Source of the DNA: an uncultured Pelagibacteraceae bacterium | GTDB taxonomy: Bacteria; Pseudomonadota; Alphaproteobacteria; Pelagibacterales; Pelagibacteraceae | NCBI GenBank assembly: GCA_902596355.1 | Contig: CACJTS010000006.1 | Location: forward strand, 1 to 64,000 | Length of the DNA: 64,000 nt | Reading direction: 5' to 3' | Part shown: positions 26,412-35,218 of the stretch, piece by piece | Layout: each line of letters opens with the position of its first letter | Position numbering within the stretch: position 1 is the first letter of the stretch | Made by a program: the position numbers and the translations under genes | Notes under the pieces: generated by a model | The model's database searches: none | The model's input: the letters and a program-made list of their open reading frames with translations, nothing else | What the model was told of the DNA's origin: nothing

Positions 26412-27263
26412 CTAACCTTTAGTTGCTCCAAGAGTTAATCCAGCAATAAAATGTTTTTGCATTAAAAAAAACATAATAACAGGAGGTATCGCAGCAACAA
26501 TAGATCCAGTTGATAGCAAATGATAAGCTGTAATCCATTGACCATTTAATGATTTTAATCCAGCAGTAATTGGCATTGCATGATCACCTTGTATTAAGAC
26601 AGTTGCCCAAAAATAATCGTTCCATATAAATGTAAAAATTAAAACACATAGTGCTGCTATAGCTGGTCTAGTCAAAGGTAATATTATCTTCCAAAATATT
26701 CTAAATTCAGATGCTCCATCCATTCTCGCAGCCTCGATAAGCTCTTGAGGTAACGCTTTAATAAAATTTCTCATAAAAAGTGTGCAAAAACCTGTTTGAA
26801 AAGCTACATGAAATAAAACCAATCCTGTAATAGTGTTGTAGAGACCAATTTTAAAAGTCAGATCTCTAACCGGTATCATTAAAATTTGAAATGGAACAAA
26901 GTTTCCGGCTATAAAAATAAAAAATATTATTAAATTTGTCTTAAACTTATAATTCGCAAGAGCAAAGCCAGTCATACAACTTAAAGCAACCGCTCCTAAC
27001 ATTGTTGGTATAGTTACTTTGAAACTATTTAGAGTGTATTTGATCATTGGAGTGTTAGTGAAAACATCGTATAAATTTGAAAAAAGTAAAAATTCACTTG
27101 GTGTTCCCCACATATTTCCAGCAGTAATATCTCCTAAACCTCTTATTGATGTCATTAAAATACCAAAAATCGGTATCAACCAAATAATTAATGAGATAGG
27201 TAAAAATATTTTATAAACATATTGATTTACGATTGGTCTTTGATGAATTGGAGTAGGGAACAT
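26412..27263 (-). CDS. Sugar ABC transporter permease (MalG/UgpE type)
   Basis: Inner-membrane subunit of the CUT1 transporter, 283 residues with about six helices. The EAA loop appears as ALPQELIEAARMDGASEFRIFWKIILPLTRPA, the ATPase contact site. The C-terminus ends HFIAGLTLGATKG, typical of MalG-like permeases. It follows the MalF-type permease gene without a gap and precedes the GH4 gene. Confidence 0.93.
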   Translation of the reverse strand: MFPTPIHQRPIVNQYVYKIFLPISLIIWLIPIFGILMTSIRGLGDITAGNMWGTPSEFLLFSNLYDVFTNTPMIKYTLNSFKVTIPTMLGAVALSCMTGFALANYKFKTNLIIFFIFIAGNFVPFQILMIPVRDLTFKIGLYNTITGLVLFHVAFQTGFCTLFMRNFIKALPQELIEAARMDGASEFRIFWKIILPLTRPAIAALCVLIFTFIWNDYFWATVLIQGDHAMPITAGLKSLNGQWITAYHLLSTGSIVAAIPPVIMFFLMQKHFIAGLTLGATKG

Positions 27264-28184
27264 TTAGTTATTATCCTCCCTCTCGTTTCGATACATTCTG
27301 TATATAAAAAATAAAATATAAAACATCATTATTGTAAACAAAACAGTTGCTATAGCTGACCCGTATCCCATTCTGTAACCGTATTCACTTAAAGCTTGCT
27401 CAAACATGTAATACGCTAACACATTTGAATAACCATAAGGTCCACCTTGAGTCATTATTGCCACCATATCAAAACTTCTAAGCGCACCAATCACAGTTAC
27501 TACAATTGCTAAAAAGGTAGCGTGCCTTAGTTGCGGAAGCACTATATTCCAAAATAAATGAAATCCTTTGGCGCCATCCATTCTCCCAGCCTCAATTTGT
27601 TCAGGGTTAATATTGTTAAGTCCTGTTAAATATAAAATTAAACAATAAGCAATTTGTGGATAAAGACCTGCAAATATTATCCCATAAGTTGCAGTATTTT
27701 CATTTGCAAGAATTGAAAATCCTTCTAATCCAATAAAATTTAGAAAGGGTGCAATAACCCCATAATTTGGTTGGTAAAACCAAGTAAAAATAAGTCCAAT
27801 AACTACTTGAGAAATAACAAATGGAAAAAAAAATAGAGATTTAATTAATCTAATTCCAAAAACAATTTGATTTAAAAATATTGCTAGTCCTAAGCCAATA
27901 GGAACTGCTAACATAAAAAATATTAACCATTTAAGATTATTCCAAAGTGAAATATAAAAATATTCATCATCTAAAAGTTCAATGTAATTTTGAAGACCAA
28001 CATATATAGATGGAGATAATCCATCCCATTGATAAAAGGAAATGCCAATAGATACAAATATCGGGGCTATTACATAAATGGAAAAAAATATTAATCCTGG
28101 AGCTAAAAAAATCCATGGGCTTATTTTAACTTGATTTTTTTGCCACCAAGTAATTCTTTTAGCTTTTGAATTATTTAGTTCCAT
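27264..28184 (-). CDS. Sugar ABC transporter permease (MalF/UgpA type)
   Basis: Partner permease of 306 residues, about six transmembrane segments. The EAA loop is NINPEQIEAGRMDGAKGFHLFWNIVLPQLRHA. The N-terminus WWQKNQVKISPWIFLAPGLIFF fits the MalF/UgpA class without the long periplasmic loop of E. coli MalF. It lies 76 bases after the binding-protein gene, with a strong stem-loop in that gap, and directly before the MalG-type permease. Confidence 0.93.
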   Translation of the reverse strand: MELNNSKAKRITWWQKNQVKISPWIFLAPGLIFFSIYVIAPIFVSIGISFYQWDGLSPSIYVGLQNYIELLDDEYFYISLWNNLKWLIFFMLAVPIGLGLAIFLNQIVFGIRLIKSLFFFPFVISQVVIGLIFTWFYQPNYGVIAPFLNFIGLEGFSILANENTATYGIIFAGLYPQIAYCLILYLTGLNNINPEQIEAGRMDGAKGFHLFWNIVLPQLRHATFLAIVVTVIGALRSFDMVAIMTQGGPYGYSNVLAYYMFEQALSEYGYRMGYGSAIATVLFTIMMFYILFFIYRMYRNEREDNN

Positions 28185-28219
28185 ATAATTATATTTTAAA
28201 AATTGATGAAATCGAATTT

Positions 28220-28251
28220 TTAACTGAGGGGCCAGTAAGCCCCACAGTTAA
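28220..28251 (-). other. Stem-loop between binding-protein and permease genes
   Basis: TTAACTG-A-GGGGC pairs with GCCCC-A-CAGTTAA (12 pairs and one A-A mismatch) around a CAGTAA loop. It lies nine bases after the stop of the substrate-binding-protein gene. There is no long T-run after it on the minus strand. It likely stabilises or punctuates the binding-protein mRNA, giving excess binding protein. Confidence 0.75.
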
Positions 28252-28260
28252 GATAAAAGT

Positions 28261-29505
28261 TTATTTATAAACTTTTTGACGTACTTTTTCTAATCTTTCT
28301 AAGATTTTTTGTCTTCTGTCAGGATTAGACATATATTCTTGAAAGCCTTTCATACCCTCTGATGCCATTTGAGCTGGAGCATCTCTATCGTAGAATTGCG
28401 CCATTGCATAAGCATTATTTAGCATATTCAATCCTGCTTTTAAGAATGGATCTCCCTTTTTAACACTAGAGTTCTTGTTAATAGGAAGCTGACCTAATAT
28501 TTTATTGATCTCTTCTTGCACATCTGCTCGAGACATAAATATTAAGAAACGCTTAGCATCAGTTTTATTTTTAGCTTTAGAAGGTATATGCACAGTGTCC
28601 GTAGGTGCTTCTTCAGCCATTGGGATACCTGGTGTGATTTCAGGGAACTGGAAGAAACCTAAATTAGAATCTCTTAAGCCAGCCTCTTTTAAAGGAGCAA
28701 CAGCAAAGTTACCCATCACATACATTGCTGCTTCACCGTTCACCATAGGAGTTAAAGCTTCTTGCCAACTAAGTGCTGCATGATTTTCTAAGAAGTAACC
28801 AGGCTTTACAAGCTCATCCCATTTATCAAATACTGCTTGTACTTTTGGATCTGTGTAAGGAACCTTACCTAGTGTTAAATCCATATGGAACTCATAGCCA
28901 TTTGTTCTAAGATTTAAATAATCAAAAACACCAGCTGTTGTCCAAAGATACTTTGATCCGATTGTAATAGGTGTAATACCTGCAGCTTTTAACGTAGCGC
29001 ATGCAGCTACAAAATCATCCCATGTTTTTGGTACAGATATTCCATTTGCTGTAAATAAATCTTTCCTGTAATACACGCCCCACTGATAATAAGTGTAAGG
29101 AATACCCCATTGCTTACCACCAATCGTCATAGATTTTTTAGCATGCTCCATATTTTCAGAAAGGTTTCCGTCTACCCAACCTGAGTCTTTCCAAATATCA
29201 GAGACATCTTCAAACAAACCTGCTCTTACAAATGGTAACATTCTATTTCCAGCATACCAGTTTGCAACATCAGGTGGATCAGTGTTTAAAAAATTTCTTA
29301 TGGATTGTTTGTAACCTTCATGGTCAAAAACATTCCATTTTACTGTGACGTCTGGGTTCTCTTCTTCAAATTTTTTAATAATATATTCAAAAGCTTCTTT
29401 TGGTGCTGCATCAGATGTGTCTGTATTTATCACCAAAGTACCAGCAAATGAAGTTGAAGAGATTATTCCAAACATCATTATTAATGAGATAATAACCTTT
29501 TTCAT
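28261..29505 (-). CDS. Sugar ABC transporter substrate-binding protein
   Basis: A 414-residue periplasmic CUT1 binding protein with a clear N-terminal signal peptide (MKKVIISLIMMFGIISSTSFA, then mature GTLVINTD). Typical motifs: EEENPDVTVKWNVFDHEGYKQS, WGIPYTYYQWGVYYRKDLF, IPKTWDDFVAAC and the aromatic-rich pocket segments. It belongs to the family that binds di- and oligosaccharides or glycosylglycerols. It heads the operon with a good AAGGAGC site. A stem-loop follows the stop. Confidence 0.93.
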   Translation of the reverse strand: MKKVIISLIMMFGIISSTSFAGTLVINTDTSDAAPKEAFEYIIKKFEEENPDVTVKWNVFDHEGYKQSIRNFLNTDPPDVANWYAGNRMLPFVRAGLFEDVSDIWKDSGWVDGNLSENMEHAKKSMTIGGKQWGIPYTYYQWGVYYRKDLFTANGISVPKTWDDFVAACATLKAAGITPITIGSKYLWTTAGVFDYLNLRTNGYEFHMDLTLGKVPYTDPKVQAVFDKWDELVKPGYFLENHAALSWQEALTPMVNGEAAMYVMGNFAVAPLKEAGLRDSNLGFFQFPEITPGIPMAEEAPTDTVHIPSKAKNKTDAKRFLIFMSRADVQEEINKILGQLPINKNSSVKKGDPFLKAGLNMLNNAYAMAQFYDRDAPAQMASEGMKGFQEYMSNPDRRQKILERLEKVRQKVYK

Positions 29506-29645
29506 TTATGCTCCTTTTTTAATTTATGTTTAATAGATTATGTATTTTTAAAATTGATTACAATTAAAAATTATCCCCATAAATTGTTGATAATTAAATT
29601 AACAAAATAAATATATAATTATCTTACTTATAATTTTTTTAAAAT

Positions 29646-30608
29646 TTAACCAGGTGTATATTTTCTTTCAGATTCTGGATCTTTGCTTGAGTAAGGTAAT
29701 TTTAAAACTTCGTTCCAAAATTCTTCTGGGATATTTGTTTTAGCCCAAGACAGGTTTTTTTCAATACTCTGAATGCTAGTAACACCGCATAGAGTAGAGG
29801 TAATTCTTTTATCTTTCATTGAAAACTGTAAGGCAGCTGCACCCATTTCAACATTATACATTTTACAAACTTTTTCTATTTCTCTAGCAGGTGCAAGTTT
29901 TTCTTCTGTAACATCTTGATAAGTTATTTTTTTAAAGTTACTTGGACCTTTTGCTAAAATACCACCAGCGTAAGGAGCAGCATTAAAAATAGATATATTT
30001 TTACTGTGAGCATAGCTATACATTTCATCTGCTTCTCTGTTTAATAAAGTATATCTGTTATGATTAATTATCACATCAAAGTCCCAATTTTTTAAAAGAG
30101 GAAACATTATATTTATTTTTCCCATAGCTAAACCAACTGCCTTAGCTAAACCCTCTTCTTTTATTTTAAATAACTCATCCAAGGCCCCATCTTTTTTAGT
30201 GATATCATTTATATCTTTTACGTATTCTGGATCATGAAGAAATAAAATATCAACAGAGTCTACATTTAAAGTTTTTAAACTTTCTTCAATAGATTCTCTT
30301 GTTCTTTTTTTATCAAGAACTAGCGTATCCATATTTCTATCAATTTTTGTTGATAAGATAAAATTTTCTGGCCAACCCTTATTTTCCTTTATTGCTATTC
30401 CAATCCTTTTTTCACTTTCTCCCATTGCATAATTTCTTGAAGTATCAAGCATATTTACTGGACCTTGAAAAAATCTTTTTAACGTTTCTTGAGCCCTTTG
30501 TTTTGGTACTTCATAACCATAAGTATCTGGCATACTCCCCAAAGAGGATGTTCCAAAACTTAATTCTGTAACTTCCAAACCAGTATCTTTAATTTTATTT
30601 TTTTTCAC
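29646..30608 (-). CDS. Aldo/keto reductase
   Basis: A 320-residue AKR with the (beta/alpha)8 catalytic tetrad: Asp and Tyr in NMLDTSRNYAMGESEKRIG, Lys in LSTKI, and the His in LFLHDPEY. It resembles aldose/L-fucose dehydrogenases (D-threo-aldose 1-dehydrogenase group) rather than the xylose reductases. Probably NADP-linked oxidation or reduction of a sugar or sugar-lactone. It closes the three-gene operon Gfo/Idh - SDR - AKR, 19 bases after the SDR gene. Confidence 0.85.
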   Translation of the reverse strand: MKKNKIKDTGLEVTELSFGTSSLGSMPDTYGYEVPKQRAQETLKRFFQGPVNMLDTSRNYAMGESEKRIGIAIKENKGWPENFILSTKIDRNMDTLVLDKKRTRESIEESLKTLNVDSVDILFLHDPEYVKDINDITKKDGALDELFKIKEEGLAKAVGLAMGKINIMFPLLKNWDFDVIINHNRYTLLNREADEMYSYAHSKNISIFNAAPYAGGILAKGPSNFKKITYQDVTEEKLAPAREIEKVCKMYNVEMGAAALQFSMKDKRITSTLCGVTSIQSIEKNLSWAKTNIPEEFWNEVLKLPYSSKDPESERKYTPG

Positions 30609-30627
30609 AAATTAATTTTTATTAGGT

Positions 30628-31482
30628 TCACTCACCTAAAATACTATCGTCTAATACCTTGGTGTCATATGCTGAATAAGAATGCCATCCTGCAACTGTC
30701 TGATCAAAATCAACAATACTGCCAGTCATAATTCCTGACTCATCTGAGCACAAAAATGCCAATATCTTTGCAACATCCAAAGGTTTGTTTAATCTTTTAA
30801 AAGGAACTTTTGATTCAGCTTTTTTCAACCAATTATCATCTGCGTTGTGAAATTTTTTCTGAATTACTGTTTCTGCTGGTGTATCTGTCCAACCTAGATT
30901 TACTCCATTCACTCTTATTTGATGACCAGAAACTGAATTTGCAACATTTTTAATCATTACTGCTAATGCTGCTTTAGAAGAGCTGTAAGCAGTTAAGAAA
31001 GGCATACCACTATATCCAGCCATTGATAGAATATGAGCTATAGTTCCTTTTTTTTTATCCCTGATCATTATTTTTATAACGTCTTGCATCATAAAAAGAG
31101 GAGCTTTTACATTTACATTAAAATTTTTATCATAATTTTCCTCTGTTGTGCTTAAGATCGTTCCTCTCTCAGTAAAAGCTGCAACATTTATAAAAGAATC
31201 TACTGTGCTAAATCTTTTATCAGTTTCAGAAACTATTTTTTTACAGTCTTCAAGTTTTTCTAAATCTGCTTGAACGTATAGGCATTCTGCGCCTATGCTT
31301 TCTATTTCAGATTTTACCTTGTTTCCATTTTTATTATTTCTTCCACAGATAGTTATTCCTTTAGCGCCTCTGCTTGCTAGTAATTTCGCAGTCTCAGCTC
31401 CACTTCCTTGGGTGCTTCCTGTTACAATTATTATTTTATTTTTAAATTGGTTAGATTGTTCAGATATATATTTATTAGACAT
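30628..31482 (-). CDS. Short-chain dehydrogenase/reductase
   Basis: A 284-residue classical SDR. The cofactor motif is TGSTQGSG, the central NVAAF segment replaces NNAG, and the catalytic YxxxK is in AYSSSKAAL. The C-terminal about 30 residues (VDFDQTVAGWHSYSAYD) are longer than the minimal family. Likely oxidises a sugar or polyol hydroxyl. It follows the Gfo/Idh gene by one base, in the operon with the aldo-keto reductase. Confidence 0.85.
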   Translation of the reverse strand: MSNKYISEQSNQFKNKIIIVTGSTQGSGAETAKLLASRGAKGITICGRNNKNGNKVKSEIESIGAECLYVQADLEKLEDCKKIVSETDKRFSTVDSFINVAAFTERGTILSTTEENYDKNFNVNVKAPLFMMQDVIKIMIRDKKKGTIAHILSMAGYSGMPFLTAYSSSKAALAVMIKNVANSVSGHQIRVNGVNLGWTDTPAETVIQKKFHNADDNWLKKAESKVPFKRLNKPLDVAKILAFLCSDESGIMTGSIVDFDQTVAGWHSYSAYDTKVLDDSILGE

Positions 31483-31483
31483 G

Positions 31484-32485
31484 TTAGAATTTTATATCTA
31501 TTACTTTACCACTTTCAAAGGATTCATATGCTGCATTAGCTATAATCAAAGCGTTTCTTCCATCCTCAAATCCTACTAATGGTTTTGTTTTATTTTCAAC
31601 GCATTTTACAAATTCATTAAATTGATCTCTGTAAGCTTGCTCATATCTCTCAATAAAAAAGAAATGTATAGGTTCTTTTTCATTTGTTGATGTGCTTGTA
31701 TATCTTTCTAAAGAAGTAGGAGTTTGATTATCAGAGATTACCATTCCTTTACTACCAAATACCTCAATTCTTTGATCATACCCATAAACTGCTCGTCGAG
31801 AGTTGTTAATATGAATTAAAACACCATTTTTTGATTTTAAAATAAACATAGCAGTATCTAGATCTTTTACTTGTTGTGAATTTTTATCAAATAAAGCACT
31901 TCCAAATGCTGATACTTGAACTATAGGATCATCTCCCAATATAAATCTAGTTAAATCAAAATCATGAATAGTAGTATCTCTAAAAAATCCTCCAGCAGCT
32001 TTTAAATAGTCAATTCCAGGAGGCTCAGGATCTCTACTAGTAATAATAAGCATTTCCAATTCACCAATTTCTTTTTTTACCCTTGCCTGTTGTGCCTTTG
32101 CATGACTGGCATCAAACCTTCTGTTAAAGCCAATTTGAATAGGAACGTTTGTTCCTTTGATATTTTCCATGCACTCATTTACTTTATTGATATTTAAATC
32201 AATTGGCTTTTCACAAAAAATTGCTTTTCCTGCTTTTGCAGCCATTGTAATAAATTGAGTATGAGTTGGAGTAGCAGAAGCTATAAGAACTGCGTCTATA
32301 TCATCTGCATTAATTGCGTCCTCTGGTGAAGAAGCAATTGAGCACCCTATTGATTTTGCTACTTCTTCAGCGAATTCAGAATTAATGTCGTAAATGTATT
32401 TTAATTTTGCTTTTGGATGTGCTGCAATAAATTTAGCATGCATTTTTCCAATCCGTCCTGCTCCCATTAACGAAAAGTTAATCAT
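31484..32485 (-). CDS. Gfo/Idh/MocA oxidoreductase, inositol 2-dehydrogenase-like
   Basis: A 333-residue NAD-dependent oxidoreductase. The dinucleotide motif is GAGRIGKMHA and the catalytic lysine is in FCEKPID. The C-terminal domain has DTTIHDFDLTRFILG, as in IolG and scyllo-inositol dehydrogenases. Substrate is likely a cyclitol or sugar; IolG is the best guess because divergent iolE is next door. An 18-bp inverted repeat fills the shared intergenic region. Confidence 0.85.
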   Translation of the reverse strand: MINFSLMGAGRIGKMHAKFIAAHPKAKLKYIYDINSEFAEEVAKSIGCSIASSPEDAINADDIDAVLIASATPTHTQFITMAAKAGKAIFCEKPIDLNINKVNECMENIKGTNVPIQIGFNRRFDASHAKAQQARVKKEIGELEMLIITSRDPEPPGIDYLKAAGGFFRDTTIHDFDLTRFILGDDPIVQVSAFGSALFDKNSQQVKDLDTAMFILKSKNGVLIHINNSRRAVYGYDQRIEVFGSKGMVISDNQTPTSLERYTSTSTNEKEPIHFFFIERYEQAYRDQFNEFVKCVENKTKPLVGFEDGRNALIIANAAYESFESGKVIDIKF

Positions 32486-32520
32486 AAGAATATAGAACAG
32501 AATTAAAAAACAAAATCAAG

Positions 32521-32601
32521 AAACATTTTTAATGATGAATTAAACACTAATTAAAAATATAATTTTCTTGATGCACATAACATCATCATTTAAAAATGTT
32601 T
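32521..32601. promoter_or_regulatory. 18-bp inverted repeat between iolG-like and iolE-like genes
   Basis: Left arm AAACATTTTTAATGATGA (32521-32538) and right arm at 32583-32601 are complementary apart from one extra T. A second, overlapping repeat ATCAAGAAA/TTTCTTGAT lies at 32515-32523 and 32564-32572. Arms interleave, so the two could form a pseudoknot or compete. Likely operator or leader for the divergent iol-type genes. Confidence 0.6.
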
Positions 32602-32620
32602 TAACTTTTTAATAAATTTT

Positions 32621-33523
32621 ATGTCGGTAAAATTAGGAATAGCACCAATTGCATGGAGTAACGATGATATGCCTGAATTGGGTGGCGATACTTCTTTAGA
32701 ACAATGTTTGTCTGAAGCTAGTCAGGCAGGATTTATTGGAATTGAGTCTGGTGGTAAATTTCCAAAAAAATCAGAAGAACTAATCCCTAAACTTAAAGAA
32801 TTTAATCTAAATCTTTGCTCAGGTTGGTATGGAGCTAATTTAAGAACAAATAGTATAGATGAAGAAAAAGATTTAATTCAAGATCAGCTTAAACTTTTTA
32901 AAGATTGTAATTCACCTTGTATGGTTTTTGCCGAAGTTTCTGGTTCAATTCAAGGAGATCCAGATCGAAAATTATCTACAAGACCTCAAATGGGTCTTGA
33001 AGAGTCAAAAAAATATTATGAAAAAATCTCAGAAATGGGAAAATATCTTGAAGATGAAGGTATGCCACTTGCTTATCATCATCATATGGGCACGATAATA
33101 GAGACTGAAGAGGATACGGTAAGACTACTTGAAAACACACATGATAGTGTAAAACTTACATTAGATACTGGCCACATGTTATTTGCTCAGGGAGACTCTT
33201 TAAAAATATTAAATGATTTTAGCGAAAGATTAATTCATATGCATTGTAAGGATATTAGAAAAAGTGTCTTGGAAAAATCTTTAAAAGAAGACTTAAGTTT
33301 TAGAGGGGCATTTTTAGAAGGTGCATTTACAGTTCCAGGTGATGGATGTATTGATTACAAGCCATTGTTTGATGTATTGAAGAAAAAAAATTATTCTGGA
33401 TGGTTGGTAGTAGAGGCGGAACAAGATCCTGAAAAAGCAAACCCATATGAATACGCAAAAATAGGTTACAAGTATTTAACTGAAACTTTAAATCTTAGTG
33501 GTATCGAGCTTTATAAAAGCTAA
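32621..33523 (+). CDS. iolE: Inosose dehydratase IolE-like
   Basis: A 300-residue xylose-isomerase-like TIM-barrel protein. The IolE signature is clear: GIAPIAWSNDDMPELGGDTS at the start, then SGWYGANLRTN, LAYHHHMGTIIET, TLDTGHMLFAQGD and HMHCKDIR metal-binding segments. IolE dehydrates scyllo-inosose to a diketone in inositol catabolism. It is transcribed alone, away from the Gfo/Idh operon. No clear ribosome-binding site. The name is well supported by the motifs. Confidence 0.88.
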   Translation: MSVKLGIAPIAWSNDDMPELGGDTSLEQCLSEASQAGFIGIESGGKFPKKSEELIPKLKEFNLNLCSGWYGANLRTNSIDEEKDLIQDQLKLFKDCNSPCMVFAEVSGSIQGDPDRKLSTRPQMGLEESKKYYEKISEMGKYLEDEGMPLAYHHHMGTIIETEEDTVRLLENTHDSVKLTLDTGHMLFAQGDSLKILNDFSERLIHMHCKDIRKSVLEKSLKEDLSFRGAFLEGAFTVPGDGCIDYKPLFDVLKKKNYSGWLVVEAEQDPEKANPYEYAKIGYKYLTETLNLSGIELYKS

Positions 33524-33544
33524 CTTTTAAAACAATATATCTTA

Positions 33545-34510
33545 CTACAATCTTACAATTTTTGATTTTTCTAATGTATCATCGAAATAATCAATTATAT
33601 TTTGAATTGTTTCTACACCCATTCTTGTCATACATTCGTCAGTAAAAGCAGCAGTATGTGGACTTAAATAAACTTTATCATTTTTTAAAAGAGGATTATC
33701 ATTTTCTGGTGGTTCTTTTTTGAATACATCAATTCCTGCTCCAAAAATTAAATCTTCATTTAAAGCTTTATTAAGATCTTCTTCATTTATAATTCCACCT
33801 CTAGCAGCATTAATGATGATACAATTTTTCTTCATTGTTTTAAGCAAATTATAATTAATAAGGTTTTCTGTTTTGTCTGTTAAAGGCATGTGTAGAGATA
33901 TTACATCCATTGTTTTTATTGCCTCTTCAATATTATTAACTTTTTTACCACCAAGCTTCTCTATTATATCTTTATCTACAAATGGATCATAGACGTAAAC
34001 ATTCATTTCAAATCCCAAACACCTTTTAATTAGTGCTTTACCTATTCTACCAAATCCCATAATTAGGAAATTTTTTTTCCATACTTCAATGGTTTTAGGT
34101 AATTTATTTCTGTCCTTAAAATTACCTTCTTTAACTGTCGTATGATAAAGTTCTCTTCTTTTTGCAATATTTAGCAGGACAAACATAACATGCTCAGCAA
34201 CTGTAACTGCATTTGCATTAGCTGTAATAGCAATTTTTATATCTCTTTCTTTAGCTGTTTTTAAATCAATATTATCGTAGCCAACCCCATGTCTAGAAAT
34301 TATTTTAAGATTTTTTGCTTCATTAATTACCTCACCTGATAATTTTGCTATTCTAATTGAAGCGCCATCACAATCTTTTATTTTAGATTTTAAATTTTCT
34401 ACAGAGGTGTCATCTGTTACTTCAACATCAAAGTTAGGGTGGTTATTAATTAATTCCATACCTTTTTCATGGACTTTTTGAATAATCAATATCTTTTTTT
34501 TATTACTCAT
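33545..34510 (-). CDS. D-2-hydroxyacid dehydrogenase (SerA-like)
   Basis: A 321-residue NAD-dependent enzyme. It has the substrate/active-site residues in SRHGVGYDNID, the cofactor motif in MGFGRIGKALI, the catalytic Arg in NAARGGIINEEDL, and the catalytic His in LSPHTAAFT. The lack of an ACT domain means it is not a typical SerA. It may oxidise a sugar acid. Converges on iolE and is divergent from the TRAP genes. Confidence 0.85.
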   Translation of the reverse strand: MSNKKKILIIQKVHEKGMELINNHPNFDVEVTDDTSVENLKSKIKDCDGASIRIAKLSGEVINEAKNLKIISRHGVGYDNIDLKTAKERDIKIAITANANAVTVAEHVMFVLLNIAKRRELYHTTVKEGNFKDRNKLPKTIEVWKKNFLIMGFGRIGKALIKRCLGFEMNVYVYDPFVDKDIIEKLGGKKVNNIEEAIKTMDVISLHMPLTDKTENLINYNLLKTMKKNCIIINAARGGIINEEDLNKALNEDLIFGAGIDVFKKEPPENDNPLLKNDKVYLSPHTAAFTDECMTRMGVETIQNIIDYFDDTLEKSKIVRL

Positions 34511-34621
34511 AATTGTATATAAATTTTTTAGAGAGCATTTTTAATACGAGAATTATTATATAAAGTAAATTAGTTTTTTGATTAAAGTTGTATTTATTTA
34601 ATAATTAAAATAAATTTAGCT

Positions 34622-35218
34622 GTGAATTTGACAATTAATATTCTCCTATTTGTTTTTAATACCCTTGAGAAAATAAATACTTTTTTTTTAAGAATTGGCA
34701 GACAATTTGCATGGATAGCAATACTCTTGATGGTGATTGTTATCTTGGTACAAGTATTTTTTAGGTATGTATTAAATAATGCACTGCCGTGGCCTGATGA
34801 GGTTGCTAGATTTTTGATGTTATGGATGACAGGACTGATCGTACCTTCTGCTTATAGATGGGGCGGATTTGTTTCTATTGATTTATTAGAGAGATTTTTA
34901 CCAAAACTTATATCAACTTTTTTAACTTTGTTTTTATTAATTGTATCTCTTTTTGTATTAGTTATAGGTTTAGAATTAGGTTTTAAACATATTAATGCAG
35001 GATGGATATTTAATTCTTCTTCGATAAAAATTCCTTTTCATTTAATTGGTGGAAAAGCAGAACCAATAAAATTAGCTTGGATGTATATGTCATTACCAGT
35101 TGGTATTATTTTTTTAATATCTGTGAATATTGAATTAATTTTGAGAAATATTCTTACTAATTTTACAAAGTTAGATTTACCTGAAGATTACGATAAACAA
35201 AAGTTGGAGACACAATAA
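34622..35218 (+). CDS. TRAP transporter small membrane subunit (DctQ type)
   Basis: A 198-residue inner-membrane protein with four hydrophobic helices, as in DctQ. The segment AIAILLMVIVILVQVFFRYV carries the family's FFRY motif, followed by LPWPDEVARFLMLW. Starts with GTG at 34622. Its TAATG overlap with the large subunit gene shows coupling. Forms a complex with the large subunit and a periplasmic binding protein to import organic acids by a sodium gradient. Confidence 0.92.
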   Translation: MNLTINILLFVFNTLEKINTFFLRIGRQFAWIAILLMVIVILVQVFFRYVLNNALPWPDEVARFLMLWMTGLIVPSAYRWGGFVSIDLLERFLPKLISTFLTLFLLIVSLFVLVIGLELGFKHINAGWIFNSSSIKIPFHLIGGKAEPIKLAWMYMSLPVGIIFLISVNIELILRNILTNFTKLDLPEDYDKQKLETQ

